From NCBI GenBank assembly GCA_028279445.1, contig JANQNT010000002.1, positions 1 to 64,000 on the forward strand: 64,000 bases of DNA, written 5' to 3'. Origin of the DNA: Tepidamorphaceae bacterium (GTDB lineage: Bacteria > Pseudomonadota > Alphaproteobacteria > Rhizobiales > Tepidamorphaceae). A program made the position numbers and the translations under genes. This document shows, in pieces, positions 54,963 through 64,000 of the stretch (positions are counted from its first letter, which is position 1; each line of letters opens with the position of its first letter). The notes under the pieces are model-generated. The model worked only from the letters and a program-made list of their open reading frames with translations. It had not been told where the DNA came from and made no database searches.

Positions 54963-57545
54963 ATGATGCCACTGGCCAAAACCATGCTCCTGCGCACCTT
55001 GCTGGTGCTGTCGTTCGCGCTTGTCCTTGCCGGCGGCGCCGAGGCGCAGCAGGACGAGCAGCCCGCCGCCCAGCAACCGCCGGCCGAGTCCCAGGCAGCT
55101 CCGGCAGAACCCGCACCGCCTCAGCCTGCCGCGACGCCGACGGAGCAGCCGCCGGTCTCGCCATCCGACGAGTTGCGCCTCGAGGCGGCCAACATCGACG
55201 AGCAACGCTCCAAGATCGCCGCCTGGAAGGCGACGCTGGATCGTATCGAGGTGGGTCTGCTTCGCCAGTTGGACGACGACGAACTCTCGGAATTCAGAAG
55301 GCTCGTCGAACCGATCCAGACCGAACTTCCCGGTGTCATCTCGTCACTGCAGGTGCGCGCCCAGTCCATCACGGAGCGCATCGCCCAACTGGGCGAGCCA
55401 CCGGCGGCGGACGGACCGCCCGAGCCGGAACCCGTGGCGAGAGCCCGCGACATGCTCACCGGCGCGCGCAGCGATGTGGGCGGCGTGCTGTCCCAGGCGC
55501 GCGTCATGCAGGTCCAGATCGAGCAACTGTCCGGGTTCATCGCCGAGCGCCGCCGGGACCGCTTCGCCGCGCGCCTGGCCGAGCGCAACCGCCCGCCCTT
55601 CGATCCTTCGCTTTGGGCCGACGCGCTGCCCGGCATTCCGTCGGCCCTGAGCCGTCTCAACCTGCTGCTGCGCGAGGGCACCAGCGCAACCATCTCCAAC
55701 CTGACGCCGGACGATGACCAGTCGGCCGCCCAGATATTGTGGAGGGCCGGCATCGTCGCGATGGCGATGATCATCGCGTTGGGCCTGATCATCGTCGGCC
55801 GGCGGCGGATGCGCGAGCTCTATCACCGCGCGGAGCGCCACGCCGGCGTCAGCCGGATGGAGAAGTACGCCGGCGCCGCCTGGATGGTCGTCGTCGACGG
55901 CATCATTCCCTTCGCCGCGCTGCTGCTCGTCACTGGCGCGCTCAACTGGTCGGACTTCCTGCCCGACCGGCTGCAGCGCCTGGTCGGCGGGGCGATGATC
56001 TCCATCGGCCTGTATCTGTTCCTGCGCTCGCTGGTGATCGCCATTCTGGCGCCGCGCGCACCCGACTGGCGGATGACCGCGATCGAACCGCCCGAGGGGC
56101 GCCGGCTTGCGCGCATCCTGTTGATCATCAGTGCGTTGACCGCGCTCGACGTGTTCCTCAACACCGCCTTCGATCTGGTCGCCGCGACACTGTCACTGGA
56201 GATCATGTTCAGTGGCACCCATGCCCTGCTGGTCGCCTGTCTGGGCGCCTATGCCCTGCGCATTCTCGGCAACGCGCTGCCGCTGGCGCCGACAGTCAGC
56301 GACACCGCGGAGCCCGGCCCTCCCGCGCCCGAAGACGTCCCGTCGCGCTGGCGCATATGGATGCGGTCGGTGCTCTGGATTGCGGTACTGCTGATCTTTG
56401 CCGCGGCGATCTCCGGCTATATCGCGCTGGCCGCCTACGGCGCCACGCAGGTGGTCCTGGCAAGCGCGGTGGTGGCTTTCCTCGCCGTGCTCATCGCCTT
56501 CACCGAGGCCATCTCCTCGACCCTGGTCTCGACCCATGACGGCCCCGCCTCGGCGATCGGTGCCGGCCTCGGACTGCAACGCGGTACCGTGGACCAGCTC
56601 ATCGTCGTGCTCAGCGGCATCTTTCGCGTCTTCCTGATCATCCTCGGTGTCATCCTCGTCCTGCTGCCATGGGGGTTCGACACCGGACAGTGGACAAGCT
56701 GGATTCGCGCCGCCTTCTTCGGCTTCCAGGTCGGCGAGATCACCATCTCGCTGTCGAGCGTGCTTTCGGCAATCCTGATCTTCATCATCGGGCTCGCCGC
56801 CACCCGCGCTGTGCAGCGTTGGCTCAACACCAAATACCTCCCGCGCACCAAGCTCGATGTCGGCCTGAAGACCTCCGTGGCAACGGCGATCGGCTATGCC
56901 GGCATCGTCGCGGCCGCCGCGGTCGCGGTGTCGTTTGCCGGGTTCGATCTCGCCAGCCTCGCCATTGTCGCCGGCGCGCTGTCACTGGGCATCGGCTTCG
57001 GGCTGCAGTCGATCGTCAACAATTTCGTCTCCGGCCTGATCCTGCTGGCCGAGCGACCGGTCAAGGTCGGCGACTGGATCGATGTCGCCGGCGAGCAGGG
57101 CTATGTGCGCAACATCAAGGTGCGCGCCACCGAAATCCAGACATTCGACAGGGCGAGCGTCATCGTGCCCAACTCGGATCTGATCTCCGGCGTCGTCAAG
57201 AACATGATGCACTCCGACCGGATCGGGCGCATCCGCATACCCGTCGGCGTCTCCTACGACACCGATCCCGAGCAGGTGCGCCAGATCCTGCTCGACATCG
57301 CCGCCGAGCATGACGGCATCCTGTCGATCCCCGAGCCCCGCGTGTACTTCCTGGCATTTGGCGACAGCTCGCTCGACTTCTCGCTCTATGCCTTCCTCTC
57401 GGAAGTCGACAACTCCCTGTCGGTGTCCAGCGATCTGCGCTATCAGATTTTCGCCCGGTTCCGCGAAGCCGGCATCGAGATTCCGTTCCCGCAGCGCGAC
57501 CTCAATGTCCGCGGCACGGTGAACGTTTCCCAGAACACGGACTGA
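54963..57545 (+). CDS. large MscS family mechanosensitive channel with DUF3772 domain
   Basis: This is an 860-residue channel of the MscK/MscM-like type. A signal peptide (about 1-28) is followed by a proline/glutamine-rich linker, a periplasmic helical DUF3772 region (about 70-240) and some eleven membrane spans. The MscS pore domain is at about 640-850, with the pore helix region SLAIVAGALSLGIGFGLQSIVNNFVSG followed by RPVKVGDWIDV. It opens under membrane tension and protects against hypo-osmotic shock. The start is ATG 54963 or the adjacent 54966. A CAP-domain gene follows 10 bp later. Confidence 0.94.
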   Translation: MMPLAKTMLLRTLLVLSFALVLAGGAEAQQDEQPAAQQPPAESQAAPAEPAPPQPAATPTEQPPVSPSDELRLEAANIDEQRSKIAAWKATLDRIEVGLLRQLDDDELSEFRRLVEPIQTELPGVISSLQVRAQSITERIAQLGEPPAADGPPEPEPVARARDMLTGARSDVGGVLSQARVMQVQIEQLSGFIAERRRDRFAARLAERNRPPFDPSLWADALPGIPSALSRLNLLLREGTSATISNLTPDDDQSAAQILWRAGIVAMAMIIALGLIIVGRRRMRELYHRAERHAGVSRMEKYAGAAWMVVVDGIIPFAALLLVTGALNWSDFLPDRLQRLVGGAMISIGLYLFLRSLVIAILAPRAPDWRMTAIEPPEGRRLARILLIISALTALDVFLNTAFDLVAATLSLEIMFSGTHALLVACLGAYALRILGNALPLAPTVSDTAEPGPPAPEDVPSRWRIWMRSVLWIAVLLIFAAAISGYIALAAYGATQVVLASAVVAFLAVLIAFTEAISSTLVSTHDGPASAIGAGLGLQRGTVDQLIVVLSGIFRVFLIILGVILVLLPWGFDTGQWTSWIRAAFFGFQVGEITISLSSVLSAILIFIIGLAATRAVQRWLNTKYLPRTKLDVGLKTSVATAIGYAGIVAAAAVAVSFAGFDLASLAIVAGALSLGIGFGLQSIVNNFVSGLILLAERPVKVGDWIDVAGEQGYVRNIKVRATEIQTFDRASVIVPNSDLISGVVKNMMHSDRIGRIRIPVGVSYDTDPEQVRQILLDIAAEHDGILSIPEPRVYFLAFGDSSLDFSLYAFLSEVDNSLSVSSDLRYQIFARFREAGIEIPFPQRDLNVRGTVNVSQNTD

Positions 57546-57555
57546 GGATCGCAAC

Positions 57556-58137
57556 GTGGGCATATCGGCAAGTCCGCACACCGCACCGGCCGCGCCCGCC
57601 TTCCGCGCCGGTCGCACAGGCCGCACCGGTCGCACCGGCTTTGCCGCGATCGCCTGCGGACTTGCGCTGCTGCTGGCCGCGTGTGCCGGCGGCCCGGACG
57701 CCAACCGTCCGGCGTTCTACCGCAACCTTGCCCAGGCCGGCGGGCAGCTCGATGCCCGCAACGCCCGCGACCTGATCAACGGCTACCGCGAATCCCAGGG
57801 TGTGGGCGCCGTGTCGCTCGATCCGGCCCTGATGAGCCTGGCGCGCGGCTATGCGGCCTCGCTTGGCAACGATGCCCGCTTCAGCCGCGATGTGCGCCCC
57901 GACGGCAAGCTCAGAGCACGCCTCATCAGCGCCGGTTATGACGCCGCCGCGGTGCAGGAATCGGTGACCGCCGGCTATCACACCTTTGCCGAGGCGTTTT
58001 CCGGCTGGCGCGACAGCGCGCCCCACCGCCGCACCATGCTGATGAAGGATGCCACCGAGATGGGCATCGCCGCGGCCTATGTCCCGAACACCCGTTACAA
58101 GGTCTATTGGGTGCTCGTCATGGCGCGGCCGAAATAG
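57556..58137 (+). CDS. CAP (SCP/PR1) domain lipoprotein
   Basis: This 193-residue exported protein has a repetitive, basic N-terminus (RAGRTGRTGRTG) and a hydrophobic signal ending in lipobox LAAC. A bacterial CAP/SCP domain follows, with ARDLINGYRESQGVGAVSLDPALMSLARGYAASL, then FAEAFSGWRDSAPHRRTMLMKDATEMGIAAA. CAP proteins of this sort are extracytoplasmic with no agreed enzymatic role. It starts with GTG and has GAGGAT 9 nt upstream. It lies between the MscS gene and the acyl-CoA synthetase gene. Confidence 0.9.
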   Translation: MGISASPHTAPAAPAFRAGRTGRTGRTGFAAIACGLALLLAACAGGPDANRPAFYRNLAQAGGQLDARNARDLINGYRESQGVGAVSLDPALMSLARGYAASLGNDARFSRDVRPDGKLRARLISAGYDAAAVQESVTAGYHTFAEAFSGWRDSAPHRRTMLMKDATEMGIAAAYVPNTRYKVYWVLVMARPK

Positions 58138-58150
58138 GGGCACAAAGCCC

Positions 58151-59767
58151 GTGCTGCCCACGGCGGACACCTATCAGGCCCTGCTGCGTGACTTCGAATG
58201 GCGCATCCCGCAGCGCTTCAACATCGGCGTGGCGGTGACCGATGCATGGGCGGCGCGGGAGCCCGACCGCACGGCGATCATCGACCGCCGGCCCGGTGGC
58301 GACATCGAGACCGTGTCCTATGGGGAACTGGCGACCGCCTCCACCCGGCTGGCGGCGGCCCTCGCCGCGCGCGGCATTCGTCGCGGCGACCGTGTCGCGC
58401 TGCTGCTGCCGCAGTGCCGCGAGACCGCCATCGCCCATGCCGCGGTCTACAAGCTCGGCGCCATCGCCGTCCCGCTGGCGCTGCTGTTCGGCCCTGACGC
58501 GCTGGCCTACCGGCTTGAGGATTCCGCCGCCCGGGGGCTGATCACCTGCGCGCCGGGGCTTGAGCGGCTTGCCCGCATGGACCGTCGACCCGCGGACATC
58601 GAGCTGATCGTCTCGATCGACGGACGTGCCGGCGACGTAGCCGATTTCCGGCAGATGATCGCAGATGCACCGGACAGTTTTGCCGCCGCCGACACCGGCC
58701 CCGACGACCCGGCGATGATGATCTACACCTCCGGCACCACCGGCCCGCCGAAAGGCGCCCTGCATGGCCACCGGGTGCTGCTCGGCCATATCCCCGGCGT
58801 ACAGATGCCGCACGAGTTCCTGCCGCAGCCAGGCGACATCCTGTGGACCCCGGCCGATTGGGCCTGGGCGGGCGGGCTGCTCAACGTGCTGCTGCCGGGT
58901 CTCCTGCTCGGCGTGCCGGTGGTTGCCAGCCGCACCGCCAAGTTCGAGCCGGACGCGGCTTTCGCACTGATCGAACAGGTCGGCATCCGCAACGCGTTCA
59001 TACCGCCGACGGCGCTCCGGATGATGCGCACGGTCGCCGATCCCGGCCGGCGGTTCAGCCTCGACTTGCGCACCATCGGTTCCGGCGGCGAGGCGCTTGG
59101 CCGCGAGACCTACGACTGGGCGCGCGCCGAGCTTGGTCTCACCATCAACGAGTTCTACGGCCAGACCGAGTGCAACCTGGTGCTGTCCTCCTGCGCGGCG
59201 ATCGGCATCACCCGGCCGGGCGCCATCGGCGTACCCGTGCCCGGTCACGAGGTGGCGGTCATCGATCCGCAGGGCGCGCGGCTGCCGCCCGGCGAAACCG
59301 GCCAGATCGCCGTGCGCCGTCCCGATCCGGTGATGTTCCTCGAATACTGGGGCAATCCGGACGCGACGAGGGCGAAGTTCGTCGGCGACTGGATGACGAC
59401 CGGCGACGAGGGCCAGGCCGACGACGATGGTTATCTGCATTTCGTCGGCCGCGACGACGATGTCATCACCTCGGCGGGTTACCGCATCGGCCCCGGCGAG
59501 GTGGAGGACTGCCTGATCGCCCATCCGACGGTGGCGCTCGCAGCCGTGGTCGGCAAGCCCGACCCGGTCCGCACCGAGATCGTCAAGGCATTCATCGTGC
59601 TCAAGGACGGCCATGCCCCCACGGACGAACTGGCCGCCGACATCCAGGCCTTCGTGCGCGAACGCCTGGCCGCGCATGAATATCCCCGCGAGATCGCCTT
59701 TCGCGATGCCCTGCCGCTGACCACCACCGGCAAGGTGATCCGCCGCCTGCTGCGCGAGGAGGCGTGA
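58151..59767 (+). CDS. acyl-CoA synthetase (AMP-forming)
   Basis: This 538-residue ANL superfamily enzyme activates a carboxylic acid to acyl-AMP and then acyl-CoA. The P-loop-like motif IYTSGTTGPPKG is at 191-202, the adenylate motif reads FYGQTECNLV, the hinge region GDWMTTGDEGQADDDGYLHFVGRDDD, and the catalytic lysine is K528 in LTTTGKVIRR. Overall it is closest to the medium-chain/benzoate-type acyl-CoA synthetases; the substrate is not determined. GTG 58151 is used because the family N-terminus (TYQALLRDFEWRIPQRFN) follows. A repeat fragment begins right after the stop codon. Confidence 0.92.
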   Translation: MLPTADTYQALLRDFEWRIPQRFNIGVAVTDAWAAREPDRTAIIDRRPGGDIETVSYGELATASTRLAAALAARGIRRGDRVALLLPQCRETAIAHAAVYKLGAIAVPLALLFGPDALAYRLEDSAARGLITCAPGLERLARMDRRPADIELIVSIDGRAGDVADFRQMIADAPDSFAAADTGPDDPAMMIYTSGTTGPPKGALHGHRVLLGHIPGVQMPHEFLPQPGDILWTPADWAWAGGLLNVLLPGLLLGVPVVASRTAKFEPDAAFALIEQVGIRNAFIPPTALRMMRTVADPGRRFSLDLRTIGSGGEALGRETYDWARAELGLTINEFYGQTECNLVLSSCAAIGITRPGAIGVPVPGHEVAVIDPQGARLPPGETGQIAVRRPDPVMFLEYWGNPDATRAKFVGDWMTTGDEGQADDDGYLHFVGRDDDVITSAGYRIGPGEVEDCLIAHPTVALAAVVGKPDPVRTEIVKAFIVLKDGHAPTDELAADIQAFVRERLAAHEYPREIAFRDALPLTTTGKVIRRLLREEA

Positions 59768-59799
59768 AAGCGCAGCGAACTGGCGTGAGCGAAATAGAG
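59768..59799. repeat. mosaic palindromic repeat, terminal fragment (copy F)
   Basis: Only the element end is present: GCAGCGAACTGGCGTGAGCG followed by AAATAGAG. It matches the internal end of copy A almost base for base (GAGCTGGCGTGAGCGAAATAGA). It fills exactly the 32 bp between the convergent stop codons of the acyl-CoA synthetase and acetyltransferase genes. Confidence 0.75.
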
Positions 59800-60960
59800 C
59801 TACCGCGCGAGAATGGCTCGGACGCTGCCACGCAGCCGCTCCAGTAGGTTGGCGATGCGAAACGCCGGGCCCGCCGTACCACCGGACGACACCACGACAT
59901 CGCCCATCGCCATATGCTCGCGCAGCGCAAAACCGGCAAGCGGATGATCCGGCGTGGCGCAGGAATCGACGAACAGGCCCGGCCGTTCGTCCATCAGCAG
60001 CCGCACCGTTTCCAGGAACGCGTGCTTGCCCGGTGACGCACGCGCATGGGCTTCGTCATAGGCGATCTTCCAGATCCACGCCGTGTCCCGCATGACGAAG
60101 CCGATGACACCGGCCACCGGCTTGTCGCCGGCAGTCATGATCAGGATGCGGGTGTGACCGTTGGCACCGAGCCCGGTGACGATCTCGCGCGACATCCGCG
60201 CGCTGGGCTCGCTGCTTGCCAGGGCAGTCCCCATGGCGCCTTTCCAGCCGCTTGCTTCCAGCGACAGGAACGTGTCCAGCGCAGGGCCCAGTTCACCGGG
60301 CTCGCGTGCGACGGCAAACGCGATTTCGCCCGCCTCACGCGCCAAACCACGCTGCTGCTGCCCCAGCCGGCGCCGCCGCTTGCCGGAAATGGCGGTGGCG
60401 AGATAGGCGTCTCCGCCAAGCTCACTGTTGGCGACGGCGCGCTGATGGCCGGCATGCACATAGAGCGGCTTGCGCACCGACAACAACGCCGCGGCAAAGG
60501 CGGTATCGAGCGACAGCAGCGGCAGCATGACGATGCCCGGCAGTGTCGGATCGCGGGTCACCGCATCGAACAGCGCGATCGTCGCAGCTTCGGCGCAACG
60601 CGTATCGACCAGCGGCAGGCAGGCGGGCGCGTAAGGATGCGTCCAGACCTCGACAACCGGAAACCAGATACCCCAGCGATGCCGGCGGCGGAACGCCATC
60701 AGCCCGACCAGCTCCCGCGCGTCCCCCTCGCCGCGCCAGGCCAGCATGACCTGCAGGCTGTCCGCGACGCCCAGCGCCTCGGCGGCCGGCAATGCAAAAC
60801 CGGGGTCGTTGAAAACGTTCCCGTCAGCCGCATTCAGCGACAGCCGCCGCCAGGCCTCGCGGTGACGTTCGAGCGTCGGCCAATCGACCCGCTCGGTGCG
60901 GATCTCTCTTTGCGCGCTGGCCGCTGCCTGCATCTCCGTCGTCAGCGTCTTCGCTTCCAT
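59800..60960 (-). CDS. GNAT-like acetyltransferase (BioF2-type, FemAB-like)
   Basis: This 386-residue protein resembles the PF13480 group of GNAT acyltransferases often linked to exopolysaccharide or cellulose biosynthesis. Features are the N-terminal WRRLSLNAADGNVFNDPGF, the central KRRRRLGQQQRGLAREAGEIAFAVA, and the C-terminal acetyl-CoA-binding half with VAGVIGFVMRDTAWIWKIAYDEAHARASPGKHAFLETVRLLM. The substrate is unknown. ATG 60960 has TTAGG nearby; ATG 60990 is possible. It is divergent from the chemoreceptor gene. Confidence 0.85.
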   Translation of the reverse strand: MEAKTLTTEMQAAASAQREIRTERVDWPTLERHREAWRRLSLNAADGNVFNDPGFALPAAEALGVADSLQVMLAWRGEGDARELVGLMAFRRRHRWGIWFPVVEVWTHPYAPACLPLVDTRCAEAATIALFDAVTRDPTLPGIVMLPLLSLDTAFAAALLSVRKPLYVHAGHQRAVANSELGGDAYLATAISGKRRRRLGQQQRGLAREAGEIAFAVAREPGELGPALDTFLSLEASGWKGAMGTALASSEPSARMSREIVTGLGANGHTRILIMTAGDKPVAGVIGFVMRDTAWIWKIAYDEAHARASPGKHAFLETVRLLMDERPGLFVDSCATPDHPLAGFALREHMAMGDVVVSSGGTAGPAFRIANLLERLRGSVRAILAR

Positions 60961-61142
60961 TCGCCAACCTAAGGTGAGCGCAACGGCCATCGCAAATGGA
61001 AACGAATTGTTAACGCATCTCGGTAACCTTAACACACGCAATACGTGTATCTTTATGCGATATACAATCTCATATTTTCGCTTTGGATACCCGTGCGCAG
61101 CCTTTCCAACGTCCAAGCCAATCCGCTCCGGGACCATAAGCA

Positions 61143-63296
61143 ATGCGCCTCACCAGTCTCTCCAATCTGCCGATTTCGGCCAAACTGCCCGCAATCGTCA
61201 TCGGCTCGGCGGCGATCCTCGCCATCGCCATCGGCCTTCCCGCCTACTTCTCATCGTTGGCGGAACTCAAGAACCAGTCGCAACAGCGCATGCAATCGGT
61301 GCTCGACGCGCGCCACGCGGCGCTGACCGACTACCTCGGCGCCATCGAGGAGGACTTGCGCATCGCGGCGAGCAATCCGCGCACGGCTGCCGCGGTCAGG
61401 AGTTTCACCGCCTCGTTCCGCTCCACCGAGAATGCCCAGGCCGAACTGCAGCGGCTGTACATCGAGGAGAATCCGCATCCGCTCGGCGAGAAGCACAAGC
61501 TCGACTATGCCGATGACGGCTCCCTTTATGCCCAGCACCACCGACGTTTCCATGGCGCCTTCCGCACGCTCCTGGAAACACGTGGCTATTACGACATCTT
61601 CCTGTTCGATCTGTCCGGCAACCTGATCTACTCGGTGTTCAAGGAAGCCGACTTCGCCACCAATCTGGTCGATGGCGAATGGGCCGATACCGATCTCGGC
61701 AACGTCTTCCGCGAGGCACGCGCGGCAGCCGATCCGGACTTCATCACCTTCAAGGACTTCCGGCCCTACGCGCCGAGCGCCGATGCACCGGCGAGCTTTA
61801 TCGCCATGTCGGTCTTCGACGAGGACGCGCGCAAGGTCGGCGTAATTGCCTTCCAGATGCCGATCGACCGCATCAACGCCGTGATGAGCACCGTCAGCGG
61901 GCTCGGTAAGACCGGCGAAGCGGTGATCGTGGGTACCGACAAGCTGATGCGCAACGATTCGCGTTTCAGCGAAGCGAACGACATCCTGGCGACCACCATC
62001 GACAATCCGATCGTCAACACCGCACTCGCCGGTGAACATGCCGCCGGCATGATGACCGACTACCGCGGAGCGGAGATGCTGGCGAGCGCGCGGGGCTTTT
62101 CCTATCGCGGTGCGGACTGGGCCATCATCTCGATGAAGACGGCCAGCGAGACCAACGCGCCCGTCATCGCCATGCGCAACCAGATGCTGTTGATCGCATT
62201 TGTCAGCCTGGTGCTTGTCGCGGCAGCCGGTTTCTTCTTCTCCCGCTCCATCACCCATCCCATGGCCGACGTGACCGAGAAGCTCCGGCTGCTCGCCAGC
62301 GGCAACACCAATGTGGAGCTCAGCGGGGCGGAGCGCGGTGACGAGATCGGCGCCATCACCAAGGCTGCGGAAGTGTTCCGCGAGAATGCGCTGGAGCGCG
62401 AACGCCTCGAGGCGGCCTCTGCTCAGGATACCGAGCGCGAGCGCGATCGCCAGAAGGCCATCGAGCGGCTGATCGAAAGCTTCCGTGCCGAAGTCGCCGC
62501 CGTGATGGAGCAGGTCGCCGCCGCGACCACGGAGATGGAATCGACGGCAGGGGCGCTGTCCTCTATCGCCGACACCACCAACGAGCGCGCCGCCGGCGCC
62601 GCGACAGCCTCCGAGGAGGCCTCCGGCAACGTTCAGACCGTGGCCGCGGCATCGGAGCAACTCGCCGCCTCCATCAGCGAGATAGATCGCCAGGTCAGCC
62701 AGACCAACGACGTCGTCAAGCGCGCCAGCGACCGAGCGACCACCACCAACGAGCAGGTCTCCTCGCTGGCCGACGCCGCGCAGCGGATCGGCAATGTCGT
62801 GGGCCTGATCCAGGACATCGCCGAGCAGACCAACCTGCTGGCGCTCAACGCCACCATCGAGGCGGCGCGCGCCGGCGAAATGGGCAAGGGCTTCGCGGTT
62901 GTCGCCTCGGAGGTGAAATCGCTGGCCAACCAGACTGCCAAGGCGACCGAGGAAATTTCACAACAGATCTCAGGCATCCAGGACTCTACCGGATCGGCCG
63001 TGGAGTCGATCGGCCAGATCGCCCAGATCATGGGCGAAGTCGACGAGTTCACCGCCTCCATCGCCGCCGCGGTCCGCGAACAGGGCGCGGCGACCAACGA
63101 GATCAGCCGCAACGTTCAGGAAGCCGCATCGGGCACCCAGAAGGTCGCCGAGAACGTGACCGGCGTGACTCACACGGCCAGCGAGACCAGCCAGTCGGCC
63201 AACCAGGTCACCGAGGCGACCGGCGAGCTTGCCAGACTGGCGAACCGCCTGAAGGGATCGGTGGACACCTTCCTCAACGAGGTTGCCGCCGCCTGA
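61143..63296 (+). CDS. methyl-accepting chemotaxis protein
   Basis: This 717-residue transmembrane chemoreceptor has membrane span 1 at about 14-36 and a large periplasmic sensor region (about 37-345, Cache-like, ligand unknown). Span 2 is at about 346-368, a HAMP domain at about 369-425, and the signalling coiled coil follows, whose hairpin tip lies in [39 protein letters not shown] (about 555-595). It lacks a C-terminal receptor-type pentapeptide for CheR. No che genes are nearby, so the signalling partners lie elsewhere. The AT-rich 182 bp upstream presumably hold its promoter. Confidence 0.95.
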   Translation: MRLTSLSNLPISAKLPAIVIGSAAILAIAIGLPAYFSSLAELKNQSQQRMQSVLDARHAALTDYLGAIEEDLRIAASNPRTAAAVRSFTASFRSTENAQAELQRLYIEENPHPLGEKHKLDYADDGSLYAQHHRRFHGAFRTLLETRGYYDIFLFDLSGNLIYSVFKEADFATNLVDGEWADTDLGNVFREARAAADPDFITFKDFRPYAPSADAPASFIAMSVFDEDARKVGVIAFQMPIDRINAVMSTVSGLGKTGEAVIVGTDKLMRNDSRFSEANDILATTIDNPIVNTALAGEHAAGMMTDYRGAEMLASARGFSYRGADWAIISMKTASETNAPVIAMRNQMLLIAFVSLVLVAAAGFFFSRSITHPMADVTEKLRLLASGNTNVELSGAERGDEIGAITKAAEVFRENALERERLEAASAQDTERERDRQKAIERLIESFRAEVAAVMEQVAAATTEMESTAGALSSIADTTNERAAGAATASEEASGNVQTVAAASEQLAASISEIDRQVSQTNDVVKRASDRATTTNEQVSSLADAAQRIGNVVGLIQDIAEQTNLLALNATIEAARAGEMGKGFAVVASEVKSLANQTAKATEEISQQISGIQDSTGSAVESIGQIAQIMGEVDEFTASIAAAVREQGAATNEISRNVQEAASGTQKVAENVTGVTHTASETSQSANQVTEATGELARLANRLKGSVDTFLNEVAAA

Positions 63297-63325
63297 TCGT
63301 AAGCGACCCATGCAACGAACACAGC

Positions 63326-63353
63326 AACGCCCGGCCTGTTGGTCGGGCGTTTT
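63326..63353 (+). terminator. intrinsic terminator after the chemoreceptor gene
   Basis: The stem AACGCCCGGCC (63326-63336) pairs with GGTCGGGCGTT (63341-63351), loop TGTT, one G-T wobble, and runs into TTTT (63350-63353). It lies 30 bp after the stop codon. The complementary strand has an AA-start and could also work as a weak terminator for the convergent DUF924 gene. Confidence 0.88.
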
Positions 63354-63382
63354 GCTTGGTGCTGCGTTTTCCGCGCAGACGA

Positions 63383-63925
63383 TCAACCGGAAAAGCCGCC
63401 GGTCTCCATGTAGGCGATCTCGGCGGGCGTCGACTCGCGGCCAAGAATGCGGTTGCGATGGGGAAACCGGCCGAAACGGCGGATCGGGTCCATGTGGATG
63501 AGGGCGTAGCGGTAGCCCTCCTTGTCGCCCAACGCACGGCACAGATCGATGCAGCGCTCCTGGTGGGAGAGGTCTTCGGCATGCATGAAGGGCATGTAGA
63601 CGAAGCGCCGCTCGATGAGCGGGAAGGCACGGTCGAAGCCATTGTCGATGGCCTGCTCGGCGATGGCGAGCGCCTGGGCGTCGGTGGCGAACATGCGCGG
63701 TGTATCGCGGAAGATGTTGCGCGACATCTGGTCAAGCAACAGGATCAGCGCGAGCGCTCCGTGCGGGGTCTCGCACCAGGCATCGAGCGTGCCGGCCGCG
63801 GCCGCCTCGAGACTGTCCTGAAAACCTTCGCGACAGGCGGTGTCGAACCTGGGGTCGGAAGAAAACCACTTTTCCGACCCGGCCCGCCACCAGAAGTCGA
63901 GCACGTCCAGCGCGTCAGTCGCCAT
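63383..63925 (-). CDS. DUF924 family protein
   Basis: This 180-residue protein is of the DUF924 (YaaW-like, TPR-like alpha-helical) family. Its marks are the N-terminal VLDFWW...GSEKWFSSDPRFD, LALILLLDQMSRNIFRDTPRMFATDAQALAIA, VYMPFMHAEDLSHQERC and RFGRFPHRNRILGRESTPAE. The function is unknown. ATG 63925 is used rather than the adjacent TTG. It follows another minus-strand gene by 22 bp, so they are probably one transcript. Confidence 0.93.
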   Translation of the reverse strand: MATDALDVLDFWWRAGSEKWFSSDPRFDTACREGFQDSLEAAAAGTLDAWCETPHGALALILLLDQMSRNIFRDTPRMFATDAQALAIAEQAIDNGFDRAFPLIERRFVYMPFMHAEDLSHQERCIDLCRALGDKEGYRYALIHMDPIRRFGRFPHRNRILGRESTPAEIAYMETGGFSG

Positions 63926-63947
63926 CAAAGCCCCCGGGGATCAGCGG

Positions 63948-64000
63948 TCAAAGCCGGTAGTCGCCGACATCGATCTTCTTGAACATGCTGGTATCGATGC
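63948..64000 (-). CDS. 3' end of a gene running off the window
   Basis: The minus strand holds an open frame ending IDTSMFKKIDVGDYRL and a TGA stop codon at 63948-63950. Only 16 or 17 residues are visible and I do not recognise the protein. The short distance (22 bp) to the DUF924 gene suggests co-transcription, with this gene upstream. Confidence 0.5.
   Translation of the reverse strand, partial: IDTSMFKKIDVGDYRL

Overview
The window is a continuous, gene-dense, high-GC stretch of chromosome from an alphaproteobacterium, most likely of the order Hyphomicrobiales (Rhizobiales). The evidence is the 5' end of a 16S rRNA gene with alphaproteobacterial signatures, order-typical gene neighbourhoods (lysC-ptsP-prfA-prmC-DUF4167-clpB; xerD-accA beside aroK-aroB; cobS-cobT-phytase-like gene-rpmB-DUF3108; carD-rpoH), order-typical families (DUF4167, DUF1178, EI-Ntr) and a dispersed palindromic repeat of a type common in that order. 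Family and genus cannot be fixed by eye. No phage, insertion sequence, CRISPR array or tRNA gene was seen.

Layout. 1-1331: start of an rRNA operon (minus strand) with boxA and a strong promoter. 1332-8110: an M23 cell-wall peptidase, an alpha/beta hydrolase with an Asp nucleophile, a 2OG-Fe(II) oxygenase, a YjbR-like protein and clpB. 8110-15023: a minus-strand block for translation termination, nitrogen-PTS signalling and aspartate-family amino acids. 15172-23483: ubiG, a comF-grxC-nitrilase-DUF1178 operon, a methyltransferase, a secreted YbjN-like protein, an orphan Flp pilin, mutT, argJ and a periplasmic parvulin. 23801-30361: secA, then an FkbM methyltransferase, a class III nucleotide cyclase and an SLC13/RCK transporter. 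30740-39654: an L,D-transpeptidase, accA, xerD, a tiny membrane protein, aroK-aroB, a CNNM/CorC protein, DoxX, BolA and a J-domain protein. 39710-46051: cobaltochelatase subunits CobS/CobT, a phytase-like protein, a queuosine-precursor transporter, L28 and DUF3108. 46052-47200: a lower-GC patch with one orphan small gene. 47201-53116: a SUV3-type helicase, an S4 protein, ferredoxin, CarD and an RpoH sigma factor. 53147-64000: an M48 lipoprotein protease, an MscS channel, a CAP lipoprotein, an acyl-CoA synthetase, an acetyltransferase, a chemoreceptor, DUF924 and the tail of one more gene.

The window is mainly housekeeping: envelope maintenance, protein export and quality control, and translation. 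clpB and a heat-shock sigma factor are both present, and clpB has a candidate RpoH-type promoter.

The clearest unexplained structure is a mosaic repeat family. Six copies or fragments abut gene 3' ends, four of them between convergent genes, and one copy has perfect 27-bp terminal inverted repeats. Other points of interest are an S4-domain gene without a canonical start codon near its domain, a perfect palindrome inside the promoter of the YbjN-like gene, a hairpin in the carD leader and the low-GC patch. I did not find a convincing new multi-gene defence or biosynthetic system.
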